Shown piece by piece: positions 43,141 to 55,811 of a DNA stretch of 64,000 bases. Origin of the DNA: Adiantum capillus-veneris (Eukaryota; Streptophyta; Polypodiopsida; Polypodiales; Pteridaceae); contig CM043945.1 in NCBI GenBank assembly GCA_014529385.2, forward strand, positions 150,110,241 to 150,174,240, in the 5' to 3' direction. The notes beneath the pieces were generated by a model. That model did not search any database. It was not told the DNA's origin and saw nothing but the letters and a program-made list of their open reading frames with translations. Each line of letters begins with the position of its first letter. Position 1 is the stretch's first letter. The position numbers and the translations under genes are program-made.

Positions 43141-45772
43141 GTTGACAGTGCGGTGTGGCACTACCGGCTTGGGCATACAAATGCCAAATGAATGCAAATC
43201 CTTCAATCAAAGAAGCTTCTATCAGGTTTGAAATAAGTGGACTTAGAGTTCTGTGAAGATTGTATTTACGGTAAACAAAAGAGGGTAAAATTTCAAAAAT
43301 CAAGAAATGAAAATAAAAATAAAAAACTTGAATTGGTTCATTCTGTTGTTTGGGGTCTTGCAAGTACCATCCCTCGGTGGCTCATTATACTATGTAACAT
43401 TAGACGATGCAACTAGGAAAACGTGGGTTTATGTAATGAAGAATAAATCCGATGTGCTTTTCATATTTCAAAGGTGGAAAGCCTTTGTGGAGAATGCAAC
43501 AAGTACCAAGCTTAAATGCCTCAGATCCGACAATGGAGGCGAATATTGCAGCCAAGCTTTGAAAGCTTTTGTGCTAGCAATGGCATTCGGAGGCAAAGGA
43601 CAACCCCAAGGACACCTCAACAAAATGGCATTTTGGAAAGGATGAACAAAACAATTATGGAGTGAGCATGAAACATGTGGCTACATGCAGCCTACCGCTT
43701 GAGGTTTGGGTGGAAGTAGTAAGACGTCTGTGTACTTGATCAATTGGTCACCCTCAACGGCATTGGATGGGCTGGGGTTCCAGAAGAGGAATGTACATAT
43801 AAACTGGTGAATTATACATTTTTGAAAGTGTTTGGGTGCGAGGCTTTTATGCACATAGATATAAGCTTAAGGTCAAAGCTAGATGCAAAGTCCAAAAAGT
43901 GTTTCTTCATTGGCTATGGAGAAGATCACTTTGGGTATCGCCTATAGAATCCTAAAAAATGTAACATCTTTAAAGTAGGAATGTAATTTTCAACAAATAA
44001 AATATGTACAAAGATTACTTGAAAAAAAACAACAAAAGATACAGGTGATGAGTACATGGAGCTTGAGGACGATGAAAACTCAAGGAGTGTAAATGGTGAC
44101 AACGTGCATCAATGTCAACCAAATGAAGAGCCTCAACCTATGCCTCAAAGATCTACGAGAGCAAGCAAACCTCTAGAAAGGTTTGTTCCTTCCTTCAACC
44201 ATCTCTTGGTCTCAGATTCTAGGGAGCCGAAATCATACGAAGAAGCTACGCAACACAAATCCAAAGAAGAATGGATGAAGAGCATGCAAGTGGAGATGGA
44301 CTCATTACATCGCAACCAAACATGGGAGTAGAATGAGTTGCCTAAAGGTTAGCCGGCACTACGGAACAAATGGGTGTACAAGCTGAAGGAAGAAAGTGGA
44401 AAGAAAAGGTACAAGTCCAGGCTTGTGGTAAAAGGGTTTTCTCAAAAGAAAGGTATTGACTTCAATGAAATATTTTTTCATGTTCTAAAAATGAACTCAA
44501 CTAGGCTTGTCTTAAGCCTTGTGGCTGCTCATGACTCAAATCTTGAGCAAATGGATGTAAATATGGCGTTCCCTCATGGTGACTTGGAGAAGGAAATTTA
44601 CAAGCTTCAACCAAAGGGGTATGAAGTAAAGGGTATGGAGAAAATGGTTTGCAGATTAAAAAAGAGCTTGTATGGTCTAAAGCAAGCATCAAGACAATGG
44701 TACTTGAAGTTCGATCGATGATGCTAGATCATGGATTCAAAAGATGTAGCTTAGATTATTACATCTACACAAAGAATTTGGGAGATGGGAAGTTTATCAT
44801 CCTAATGTTGTATGTTGATGACATGTTGATTGCAAGTGCTAACATGCAAGATATCAAAGACCTAAAAGAGGAGTTGTCTAAATATTTTTCAATGAAAGAT
44901 TTAGGTGCTGCAAAGGGGAGACTTGGTATGAAGGTATCAAGGGACAAGACGAAAAAGACAATAAAGCTATCTCAAGAGGATTACATTAAGAAGGTACTAG
45001 AAAGGTTTGCAATGCAAGATGCAAAATTGGTTTCTACACCTTTGGCTAGTCACTTTAAACTAACCAAGGATATGTGTCCAAAGACACAAGAGGAGATAGC
45101 CTATATGTCTAAAGTTCCATATGCTGCAGTGGTAGGTTCTCTAATGTATGCTGTGGTTTGGACAAGGCTGGATATTGCACATGTTGTGGGAGTTGTGAGT
45201 AGGTCCATAGATAATCCAGGTAAAGAGCATTGGCAAGCTGTGAAGTGGATACTTAGGTATCTAAAGGGGACAACCACGAATGCTTTGTATTTTGGAGGCA
45301 CTGACATTTTTTTTGCAAGGGTATGGTGATGCACATATGGCAGGTGACAAGACACTTAAAGGAGCACTATTGGTTATGTCTTCATGATTGGAGGCACAAC
45401 AATAAGTTGGGCTTCAAAGCTGCAGAAAGTGGTCTCACTTTCTACCACGGAGTAGAATATGTAGCAATGACGGGGGCAAGCAAAAAAATTATGTGGCTTC
45501 ACAGATTCTTGGAGGAGCTTGGATACAAGCAAGACAATTGTGTCTTCTACAGTGACAGTCAAAGCACCATTCATCTTGCAAAGAATCCAGCCTTTCACTC
45601 AAGGAAAAAGCGGATTGAGGTGAGATATCACTTCATATGTACTCTTTTGGGAGAGGAACAGCTAAAGCTAGGAAAGGTGCACACAATTGAAAATCCTACA
45701 GACATATATACAAAGGTGGTCAACAAGGAGAGGTTGAGATTTTGCTCATCTCCAATCGGAATTCAAGGATAA
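43141..45772 (+). pseudogene. E8 integrase-RT-RNase H
   Basis: Begins VWHYRLGHTNAK and CEDCIYGKQKRVKF (pre-integrase). The integrase core is in pieces (LRSDNGGEYCSQAL at 43520; NKMAFWKG frame switch near 43560-43640). RT: LEQMDVNMAFPHGDLEKEIY, KKSLYGLKQASRQWYLKF, then YVDDMLIAS at about 44810. RNase H: STTEAEYVA is damaged by a deletion (YHGVEYVAM), but YSDSQSTIHLAKNPAFHSRK is kept to the end at 45772. RT and RNase H have fewer stops than gag. Confidence 0.87.
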
Positions 45773-45832
45773 GAAGCTAGGATGGAAAGCAATCACACGT
45801 TTGGTGTGGAGATCAGTCTCCAAGTGGGAGAT

Positions 45833-45991
45833 TTTTAAGTATGGAGCCTGATTTACCCCTTGTATTTTTTTAGTAGTTAAAACACACATTTGTAAGGCCT
45901 CCATTATGAGGATAAGCCATTGTGCATAAGAAAAATCACTCGTCGAAAAACAAAAAATTCACGCCTAGTCTCGAGCTTGTTCGTCGGAATA
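45833..45991 (+). repeat. E8 3' LTR, truncated
   Basis: First 159 bp of the LTR (TTTTAAGTATGGAGCC to CGTCGGAATA), preceded by the purine tract AAGTGGGAGAT; the rest is replaced by E10 sequence. Confidence 0.88.
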
Positions 45992-47534
45992 ATTGCTCTC
46001 AGGCTTGGCTCTTCATGAGAGAATCTGTGGGGTTGTCATCCGTATGAACCTTGACTATCTCAATGTGCTTTCTAGCTAGTATGACCCATATCTCATGATA
46101 CTTGAGATCTATGTGTTTCCATTTAGAGTGAAACAAGGGGTTCTTTGTTAGCACAAAAGGACTCTGACTATCATAATGCAACATTGGAGTCTAATAAATG
46201 CAAGGATCTCCCACTAGATGATCTTACCATACAACTTATTTACTAGCACCAAAAATTGCAACATACTCTGTCTTTGTGGTGGAAGACAAAGTGCAATCTT
46301 GAAACCATGATCTCCATGACATAGCTACTCCAACAAATAGGTTTACATAGCTAGACATGGATCCTCAACTATCCACACAACTCGCATAGTCCACATTTGT
46401 GTAACTCACTATGGATGCATCACTGTTCCCAAATCATAAGCACTTTCTTGCTGTATGCTTAAGGCATCTCAAATTGTGCTTCACTATGTCCCAATGCTTT
46501 GTGCCAAGATTTTCCATAAATTTGCTAGGCACTCCCATTGCAAACACATGTCTTGTCTAGTGTCTACCATGGCATATATAAGGCTGCCTACTACTCAAGA
46601 ATATGGCACCTTTGCCATTTTTTCCTTTCTTAGCATCAGATTTGGGATCATCATTCTTGCTAGGTTTTGCATATTCCGACATTGAGGTACTCAATGTATC
46701 CTTCCCCCTTGTATATTAAAACATTGCAAGACCTTTTGGTGGATATAAATTTCTAGAGATAACTCCAATATTCTCTATTTTCTATCCCACTTGATACACA
46801 TACCAAGAAAGTGACTTGCATCTCCAAAATCCTTTAGAGAAACTTGTGTGCTAAGTGAATTCTTCAAGATAGAAATCTCATCTTTAGACTTCTTGACAAT
46901 GAGCATGTCATCGACATAAAGTATCAAGATGACAAATGAACCATTGTTCAACTTCTGGGTATACAAGCAGTGATCTTCTTGGCTGTGTACATAACCTTAG
47001 GACTACATGAACTTGTCAAATTTATGGTACCACCTTAAGCCTTGCTTTGGGCCATGCAATGCCTTACACAATCTACACAATAGTTCTACCCTCATAGGCT
47101 TTTCACGTTCAACTTCAAAACCGTCTCATTGTTTCATGTAGAAATCTTCTTTGAGATCCCCATGAAGGAAATAAGTCTTCATGTCATCTGAAGAAGTTTC
47201 ATGTCCTCAATGGCTACTAGTCCAAGCATAAGGCACAATGTAGTCATCTTGACTAGTGGAAAGAAAATCTTATCAAAATCCATGCCTTTCTTTTGCTTGA
47301 ATCCCTTAGCAACCAATCTAGCCTTATACTTAGGCTCAGGATCTTCTGCTTGCTTATACACCCATTTGCAAGGCAATGCTTGTTTGCCCTTTGGAAACTC
47401 TATTAGTTCCCAAGTATCATTTGCCATAATTGAGTTATACTTTGATTGCATTGCCTGTTCCCATTGCATGATAGTTTCCATTTGAATATCCTCTTGGTAG
47501 GGACGTAATGTTTTGGTGAGAAAATTCCAAAAAG

Positions 47535-47536
<2 letters not shown>
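45992..47536 (-). mobile_element. E10: Ty1/copia RT-RNase H fragment
   Basis: Reading right to left: AMQSKYNSIMANDTWELIEF, YKARLVAKGFKQKKGMDFDK (47430-47180), a shift at about 47180, then NGSFVILILYVDDMLIVKKS (catalytic YVDD, 46966-46775) and DFGDASHFLGMCIKWDR. RNase H pieces at about 46430-46250 include SWRSWFQDCTLSSTTKTEYV, and the C-terminal KHIDLKYHEIWVILARKHIE, VHTDDNPTDSLMKS ends at 45999. This is a third copia family, different from E2 and E3/E6. No LTR was seen; the right end borders a CT run. It abuts the cut E8 LTR exactly. Confidence 0.82.
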
Positions 47537-47963
<427 letters not shown>

Positions 47964-48037
47964 AATTATCCCTTGGTGAAAACACCTTGATCAAACACCC
48001 ATCATTTAAAAATCTGTCTTTTTCTTTGCTTTTCTCG

Positions 48038-48365
48038 TGTACACTCATACAAGCACATAAATAGACCCAAATAATTGCGCGGACGTGCGCGCACGCACAC
48101 ACACATGCACACTTTTTCAAACATCATAATCTATATCGAGCAATAAAATAACCACCAATTGGATGCTACAACCGAGGTTATTCTCTGCCTCACTCATGTA
48201 CACTCATACACAAGCACAAAAATACACTCAAATCACATGTAGTCTTCTCAAACGTCATGATATATGTCAAGCAACAAGCTTAATCTCCAAGCGGACAATG
48301 AGACATACACCCAACTGATTCACAATGATCCAATTTTAAGGGTTTACAATCTAAAGTAATCCAAT

Positions 48366-48414
<49 letters not shown>

Positions 48415-48640
48415 CCACTTGTGTGCACTCACACACATGCACACTCGTATATACAAACAAAAAGTATACCCAGATCAGAGCACATACATTCTTTTCAAAC
48501 ATTATGGTATACGTCATACAACAAGATTAGCCATCAACAACCGAACAATGATACATGCATGTAAATATTTTGTAACAATCCATTTTCAATGGTTTACAAT
48601 CCACAAGAATCCAATTACACTTTGTTCTCTCAAAAATCAA
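48038..48640 (+). repeat. Three diverged copies of a 150-200 bp unit
   Basis: Units begin TGTACACTCATACAAGCAC at 48038, 48197 and, more diverged, 48421. Each has an AAACxTxATxxTATxxxTC block about 55-85 bp later followed by AGCAA/CAACAAG. Copies two and three also share GATCCAATTTTxAxGGTTTACA and AATCCAA tails. CT runs separate the copies. No coding capacity. 48660-49198 has no feature I recognise. Confidence 0.65.
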
Positions 48641-49198
48641 TGGATGATCAACATTGAAAGATTGCAATAACAAACCCATATAGACTAATATAAAAATGAT
48701 TGAAAGTACACGTCTTAAAACAAAAACTACAACAACATAGATATAGAGCAAAAAAAAACAGTACAATATGCTCATATGGGTTCATGGGCTTATTGGTCTA
48801 ACACTAGCTTACAATGAATAAATCTAGTTTCCCTCATTGTGCTAGTGTCATTGTTGTTGTCATTGTTGGCTCCATTGGCTTATCCTTGCACATCAATGTC
48901 TCTCATCCATAGTTCTACCCAAGCCTCCATATATCGCTCAAAGGCTGCACACTCCCGTGGGTGCAATAACCATGTTCCCCACAAAGCATGATTGAATTGT
49001 TGGCAATAATGGCAACTTGCTCAATATCCTCTATGGTTGGATGTGTATTTAAATCGAGCTCATACATGACATTGAATAGGGATGTTGTGGCATCGTTTAC
49101 TGAATAGAAAGCCTTCGTGTAGTTGCATGCACTTTGTGTTGTGCATACATCATTGCATATGCAATGTTAAGAATGTAATTAGAATGCACATTGTTGTT

Positions 49199-49224
49199 GG
49201 GGGGGGGGGGGGGGGGGGGGGGGG
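49199..49224. repeat. Poly-G tract, 26 bases
   Basis: Uninterrupted G run. 49225-49941 holds no recognisable gene or element end. Confidence 0.95.
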
Positions 49225-49941
49225 AGAGTGACCACGCTAAGGGCCATGCATGCATTTTGTGAGTGGTCAATGCTAATCGTGTTGTCTGCAGTTTCCCCTT
49301 GGCATGGTAAATGTGTGAATGATGTGAAAAAAAACACAGGGAAACTTGCAAATAAATGAAACTAGTGATTTTTTGGTGATTTATAAAGAATCCTTGGTGA
49401 CTATACTTCCAAGACCATTTTCACCATGTCCTTCAAACGCTTTTCAAGTAAAATAAAATATTTGAGAAAATCTCACTTAAAGATTAAACTTCTTCTGTTA
49501 ACTTGCCTTCAAACCAAAGGTAATTAAACATCACAACACGACTTTGATCCAAAACTAAAACATAGTGAAAACAACAAGTGCCATTACATAGATAATAAGG
49601 TCATATGAAGTAATCAAGACAAATTGGGTTTCACGTTCGTGGTGGTCGTAGTTCTTGTGGCGGTTGCTCTATTGGGTGCGTGCAGGTGGGTCCCCCATGG
49701 GTAGTGAGGGAAATAGTGGCCTATAGAGAAGTTAATCAAACCTAGAACTACAGGTGGTGGTCTACTCAAGGATGGAGGAGACAACATAATCGACTCCTGA
49801 TGGCATGGTAAAGGGGATGGAGCTGACTGTGACTATCTTGAATGTGATACCTTATCTGCATGAAGAGTCGATCCTAGACCACTAAGAAGCCATTGATGCG
49901 ATTGAACACGTGCCAAAAATAATATGAAATCTTACTCTTTG

Positions 49942-50621
49942 TAAGTTTTTTATAAGTTTTTGGATAAGAAATACACAGCGTGAGCTAACGACGCTCAATC
50001 CTCTCCTTCTCGCGCTTCCTACTCCCTCCCCGGTTGTCACATTGTAGTCGCGTTTGTTGCATTATAACCGCAGGTCAGAGCTCTACGCATTGACTTAAGC
50101 AGTTCACAGTATTTCATAGCTTTTGGCGTCACTGACCCGCGGCCTAATTTCATTATAACTAGGAATTTACACTTTTAAATCAAAAACTACGCATAGGCGG
50201 GGTATTGGGGCATCATTGCTAAGCATTTAGATGCATTCTGGGTCGAAAACGGCTAGGTCAAAAATCCACTGTTGTTAATAATCTCGATTTTGAAACTTGA
50301 CCTAAAGTGGGGTTTAAGATCATAAGCATGTGTGCTTAGGTCTTATAAACTCGCCCTAGAAGTTTTGTTACGTTTGGATGTCATTTGATGCTGTAACAAA
50401 TGTGATTTGTTGCCGATGAGCGATTGGCTTTTGGTGATTTCAGTCACTTGAGTGTAGCTTGAGTTAGATGCGAGTTGTTAGTTGTTTTCCAAGAGATTGA
50501 CACCTGTTCTAGCCTCTATGCACTAGTCGAGTCAGCTTCGTCACATGGATTGACAATTTGATCGTGGTTCTCGCTAATATTGTAATAAATTAGGATGGTG
50601 AGGTTAGACATGCGTCCCACA
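49942..50621 (+). repeat. E11 5' LTR, missing its first part
   Basis: Matches the E9 LTR from TAAGTTTTTT to GCGTCCCACA. The promoter part with TATA is absent, so this copy should lack its own LTR promoter. Confidence 0.82.
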
Positions 50622-50641
50622 TTTGGCGCCACTGTCGGGGA
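50622..50641 (+). other. E11 primer-binding site
   Basis: TTTGGCGCCACTGTCGGGGA, close to TGGCGCCGTTGCCGGGGA of Athila/Tat-type elements. Confidence 0.8.
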
Positions 50642-52593
50642 TCAAAGATACCTAAACTAGAAAAAAACACGAGCGTCTTGTGAAGTTGTCCATTAACTTC
50701 CTCTAGGTTCGCCTAGAGTTCAAAACTTTCTTTTAGAAACCGCATAGCTTAAGATTGTCATCTTTTGCTGTGTAGAGGTAGCTTGGAAGTAATCGTACTT
50801 GCTGAGTGCCTTTAGGATTGTAGGATTGTAGAATTAGATTAAGATTTTAAGAGTGATTGGTAGACAAGACAAGTCTTAAGATCAATGCTCAGAAAAACAT
50901 AAAACACAAGAAAATGAGTGTTTGTGGATACTTTTCACAACCCCATTGCATGAGAATCTAGGAGTAGGGTAAGTAGGATCCGAGGTGGATTTTCAAACAT
51001 TGCTCTCTCTGAAAGAATCAAGTGTGAGTTGTTATTGGAAGTTGCAGAATTTCAGGTCTACAGCTAGAAATAGCTTGAAAAGACTCAAAACCACTCAATC
51101 CGACTGGAGAGTAAGCTTAAGAGTTGTTTGAACAAGTTGGTAAGCTCAAAGACACTTCGAGGTAAAAATTTCAAGAGTTGGCCAAAACTCATATTATTTA
51201 CTTTTTCTTGACATTTTAGGCCAAATTAAGTTTTGACTTGATTCATAGGCTTAGAATAGCTCATATAAAGACTGTCTTTGAAAAAATTGCAAAAAAGTGT
51301 TCATTTCAAGCCTGAAGTTAATAATCGCGATTATTAACTTTCTGCACTAAATTGACCAAGGTTCATACCATTGACTCATTGCATGTGTACAAACAACTTT
51401 TGTAAAGGCCCAAAAGATTTGGATCACCAAATTGACAAAGAACTGGGTAAAAACTAAAGTTTGTACTGACTTTTTGAATCTTGAGTGTAACTTTGGAAAA
51501 AATTTGTCCAAAGTTTTTGAAAATTGATTCATAGGCTTATATTGATGTGATAAACATGTATACATGCTCAGTTAACCAAAAATTTATAAATAGTTGTCAG
51601 TTGTAAATAATCGCGATTATTTACATCTGTCCCATTTTTCAACTTTTTTGACCAAGTCAGCATATCACTAGTTTTAACATGTTGTAATATGCCCACAAAT
51701 CAAATTTGGTAAGATTTGGATCACTGGATTGAGAATTGTAACCAAATTCGCAAAGTTAGTCTACGGACAAAAATTGATGACCATTTGACCAAAAATTATA
51801 CGAACTTGATGAAATTTGGCTACTAACCTTAACTTGAGGTGCTTAACAGATCTATGTCAAAATTGGGGCAAAAAGTTGCAAAAATAAAGCTGGAGTAAAT
51901 AATCGTGATTATTTACATCTGCTTCAAAACTTGAGAAATTTGCACATTTGAGTATACCACCAGGTCAAGCACATCAAGTAGACCTCACAAATCAATTTTG
52001 GGAAAATTTGGATCACAAAAGTGAAACTTAAGCCAGATTCTTGAAATCAGAGTTTGGGGACACAAAACAGTTGATAAACTTGATCAGATTTTGTCCAAAC
52101 TTGTTGAAACTTGTCCAATTTAACAAGTTGTATACTTACCAAAACAATCCAAAAAGTGCCAAAAACTAACAAAAGTAAATAATCATGATTATTTACTATT
52201 GTTATCCAGAGACATCAATTTGACTTTTGAACTCATACAGTGTTAGACCAACATAATATAAAGCCATCGGGCAATTTTGGGTTCAATCGGATCAAAACTG
52301 GTACGTGTTCACTCAGTTTCTAGGTTGCAGATTAAACCTTTGAAATTTTGCTAAAGTCAAATCTAAAAGTCAATTCTTGACTCCCATAGCTCAATTTGAA
52401 GTGATACACATAGACCGATCACGAGAGTTAGCAAAAACCCTACTGTCTTTTAGCTAACTTGATCAAATTTGTACAGGAATCAGGTTGCAGACGAGAAATC
52501 AGTGGCTTGAAAGAAAGTTGCAATCAAATCACGTGGAAATTGACGACAGGTCAATCCAAAGGTGAGTACTCTATTCAGGGTTCATAAGTCTAT
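50642..52593 (+). other. E11 untranslated leader
   Basis: No long open frame. Begins ATCAAAGATACCTAAACTAG as in E4 (GACAAATAGACCTAAACTAG) and follows it at the same distances. Carries the four palindromes below. Confidence 0.75.
51316..52197. repeat. Periodic palindrome array in the E11 leader
   Basis: 24-bp palindromes at 51316-51339, 51602-51625, 51894-51917 and 52174-52197, spaced 286, 292 and 280 bp. The first, second and fourth are perfect palindromes over 24 bp; the third has two mismatched pairs. Centres are CGCG, CGCG, CGTG and CATG. Outer bases vary in a compensating way (AGTTAA with TTAACT; TGTAAA with TTTACA). Confidence 0.9.
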
Positions 52594-55500
52594 ATGAACC
52601 TTAGATCTGGTCGTGTACTAGGAAATCGGGGCATACTTGGAGAAACCTCCAGTAGAGTATCCACCGAAGACAGCGTGAATCAAGGCAATTCCTTGCACAC
52701 AATTCTTGAAGAAGTCTCAGACACTTTTTCAGATTCAACATTTGAAATGTCTTCTTACTCAACCCACTTTGAAACCGGAACGACAATGCGCTATAAGCAT
52801 ATACTATCTTTTTACAAGACTAACCATCATGGAGCCCAGGTTTACTTGGACCCTAACGAGGAGTATGCTATTCGCATTGATGACCATGGTATTGAGTTCA
52901 AAGAAGAGATTAGGGCAAACAAACAAGGAAAAATGTACATGGACAAAAATGGAACTCCATATGTACAAGTCAAAAACCTTGATGTGGTAGACAAATCGGG
53001 GTTAGAAGTAAACACCATAATCCCATATATGTCAGCAAAAGAAGGACCATCAACTTTAGAATTCGAGGGATACGATCAAGTAAATTTGAAGCCTTTGAAA
53101 CAGCTTGGTACGGATAATCCTAGGATCGGAGTCTATTGTTGGGAAGATAGAAATATAAAAAGATCTTTTATGGACTTTGCATGCCAAAATAGGACAACTA
53201 ACAGCCATGAAGATCATCTATATCTTCAAGATCAAAGATAAGGGATCAACGGACCTACCAACCTACCTGTTTAGGGATTGTTATAACAACAACTTTGTTA
53301 TGATGACTCCTGAGGAGGTAGAACAAACCAAATACCAAGGGTTAGGACAAGGACCAGAAACAATTCCAAGAGATGAACACCGTGAGAGATCATCTGAGAG
53401 TAATGTGAAAAAACCAAAAACCACCTCATCATGTAGAAAACCGGGTGACACTAAGGCCAGTCCAGAGCTACATGAGTCACTATTTCCAAGAGACTGGTTT
53501 GAAGGACTCGGAACAGGACCAACTGCCAGGAGACCGGGAGTTGAACCAAATAGATGCGTCAGACCAACTGATTTTCAGAAATGGGTCAGAAAATACAGTG
53601 GATTGGGGGATCCATATGACCACTTAGCAAGATTTAAGCAAGTGCTAAGAGCGGAATGTATATTCGACTTCCAAACTCAATTCGAGGGGTTTGGAATGAC
53701 ATTAGAAGGAAAAGCATTGACATGGTTCCAAAACATTCCACCAAGGTCAATCATGTAGTTGAACACATTAGCTCAAGGATTTGTAGGTGCTTGCTCCAAA
53801 ACAGGGATCAAACATAATATGGTAGCTCAAATCTATAGCTTTAAACAGAAACATGGTGAGTCTGTTAGGGATTGTGCAACTCGAATGAAACAATACATTG
53901 CCAGATGCCTAGAGCTAGAGATACCAGCAGAAGAACGACTAGTGTCATTATTTCTAGAGAGACTGCTAAACAAAGAACTCCATGCTATACTCTATAGCAA
54001 GAAGCATACAACCCTAGAAGCGTGTGTGTCAGATGCTATTGACTTAGGAGACAATTGCAAAATTTTCAATGAAGAAGATGTCCCTAAGGATAACCAAAGC
54101 GAAAAAACATCTACTAAACTAGCACAAGTGGGAACGGTTGTTGCAACACCACTTTCAACCATAGAAGATATGCTTAAAAGGAATAACAACATGATGAACA
54201 ACATGCAAAAAGCACCTATGAGGGGACCAAGATAGAGGATACCTCAACAGGGACAACCAATGAGGCCACAAAAATGGTGTGCAATTGAGGATAAATGGAC
54301 CAACCATGAGACCCACGAGTGCTACTTCAGACCAAAGCATGATGGGAATGTTCAGTACGTGCCCATGAGACCACAAGGACAGCCCATGCATAGATTTTAG
54401 CCTAACATGGCCCCATCTCAAAGACCACCGATGGGTATGGGAAGACCTCAACCCGTGTTGGGTCAACCTCCATATCCAGGACATAGTGCAATGCCTATAA
54501 AGTACATGAACTCTAAAGGAGTGATAGATGAGCAAGCATTAGTGCTTGTTACACCCTATGCAGAGCCTAGTCCATCTACTGTAATGGTAGAAGGAGATTG
54601 GTATAATTCACATCCACCACCAATGGAAGAAACCGTGAAATGTTCTCCACTAGAGCTTGCACCTTATGTAGCTAATGAATGTGTCAGACCCCCATGGTAA
54701 GACCCATGATTAAGCCAAGAACAAGAAACTGTCATAACTGTGGTGCAGATGATCACTAGAAAAACGAAAGTCTAGAGCCTGATCAAAACCTTAAACTAGT
54801 TGAAGCCTATTGCATCCAATGTTGCAAAAAGGGAGGACATTTTCCTGAAGATTGTCCTAAAAATCCTTTAAACAAGGGTAAAACAGTAATAAACATAGTC
54901 TAAGTGATACTAACAGCTCATCAGAGAGTGAACCGATTGTTCCAATCAAGGTAATCACTAGAGCCCAGGCTAAGAAAAAGAAACACAACTCCTCTGATGA
55001 TTTGGAAAATACGAAAGTTTCCTCTCAAAGAATCAAAAGGAGCAGAAGCAAAAGATATGAGATGAGAAAACAAAAACAACGGGTTGAAATAGAGGAGAAA
55101 GCAAAAAAGCTATTCCAGGAAAAGTTGAAAGAAACTGGAAGTGAATTTAAGGAAACAACCGTGAAATCTAGAGGATCCATTCTGGTTGATAAAATTTTTG
55201 AGCCTATTAATGCCGCCTTGGAAGCAAACCAAGCAGGACTTAAAGCAGGACAAAATATGGAAATGAAAAAACTATCCTTCACTAGACATGGAAGCAGCTA
55301 AGGTGGAAGCTTATCAAAATTTGGTAAGAATCACGCAAGAAATGCTAGAAAAACAAAAACCCAAGCTTGAAAGTATTGTGAAACCTGAAGAGCTTGTGGT
55401 AAAATAAATAAAAGAAAATCCGATGTGGTGACAAAACCCCACCTTGAAACAAAAGAACCAGAGCTTATAGTGCCTGACAGCGAAGATGCCTTAGACGGAA

Positions 55501-55811
55501 TTCCATTTGTAGAGGAAGACTGGCCAGACACTTATGGGAAAAAGTGAGAGAGATCAATGATGAGAGCCTAACTCTAAAGTCAGCTCCTATAGAGGAAGTT
55601 TGGTTGGATAACCTACCTTCTGATGTAAGCATGGAGGTACAGTCCTTGTACAGGGATTGCGGATCTGAAGCTTTAGGAATGTTGAAACCATTGATTTTGA
55701 AAACATTACCCTTTTACTTGGGAGATAACGAAGATGATCCCATAGTGTGGAAGACCACTCCAGTAAAAAGAGCTGAACAGACCCTAGAAGTAGACAACTT
55801 CACATTCAATC
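52594..55811 (+). pseudogene. E11 gag region
   Basis: ATG at 52594 (MNLRSGRVLGNRGILGET). A 215-residue frame includes RYKHILSFYKTNHHGAQVYL and NPRIGVYCWEDRNIK. After a frameshift near 53230: NFVMMTPEEVEQ, LGDPYDHLARFKQVLRAECI, FGMTLEGKALTWFQNIPP, then TAG at 53756 and the gag core (QIYSFKQKHGESVRDCATRM, AEERLVSLFLERLLNKELHA). A Met/Pro/Gln-rich linker follows, then two zinc knuckles near 54725-54860: CHNCGADDH with a stop and Ser for the last Cys, and an intact CIQCCKKGGHFPEDC. The C-terminal region (55002-55811) is Lys-rich, then acidic, as in E4. Confidence 0.82.

Larger units (their letters stand above)
40070..45991 (+). mobile_element. E8: old copy of the E2 copia family, 3' LTR truncated
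   Basis: Sequence matches E2 from LTR to RNase H with many substitutions, stops and indels. The 5' LTR is at 40070-40777 (first base mutated, CGTTAAG), the PBS is canonical, and the 3' LTR starts at 45833 but is cut at 45991 by E10. A gypsy LTR with PBS (40914-41858) and a duplicated stretch of copia leader sit at the start of gag. It shows what E2 looked like before its own stop and frameshift arose (TGG instead of TAG; one base fewer near the integrase start). Confidence 0.9.
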
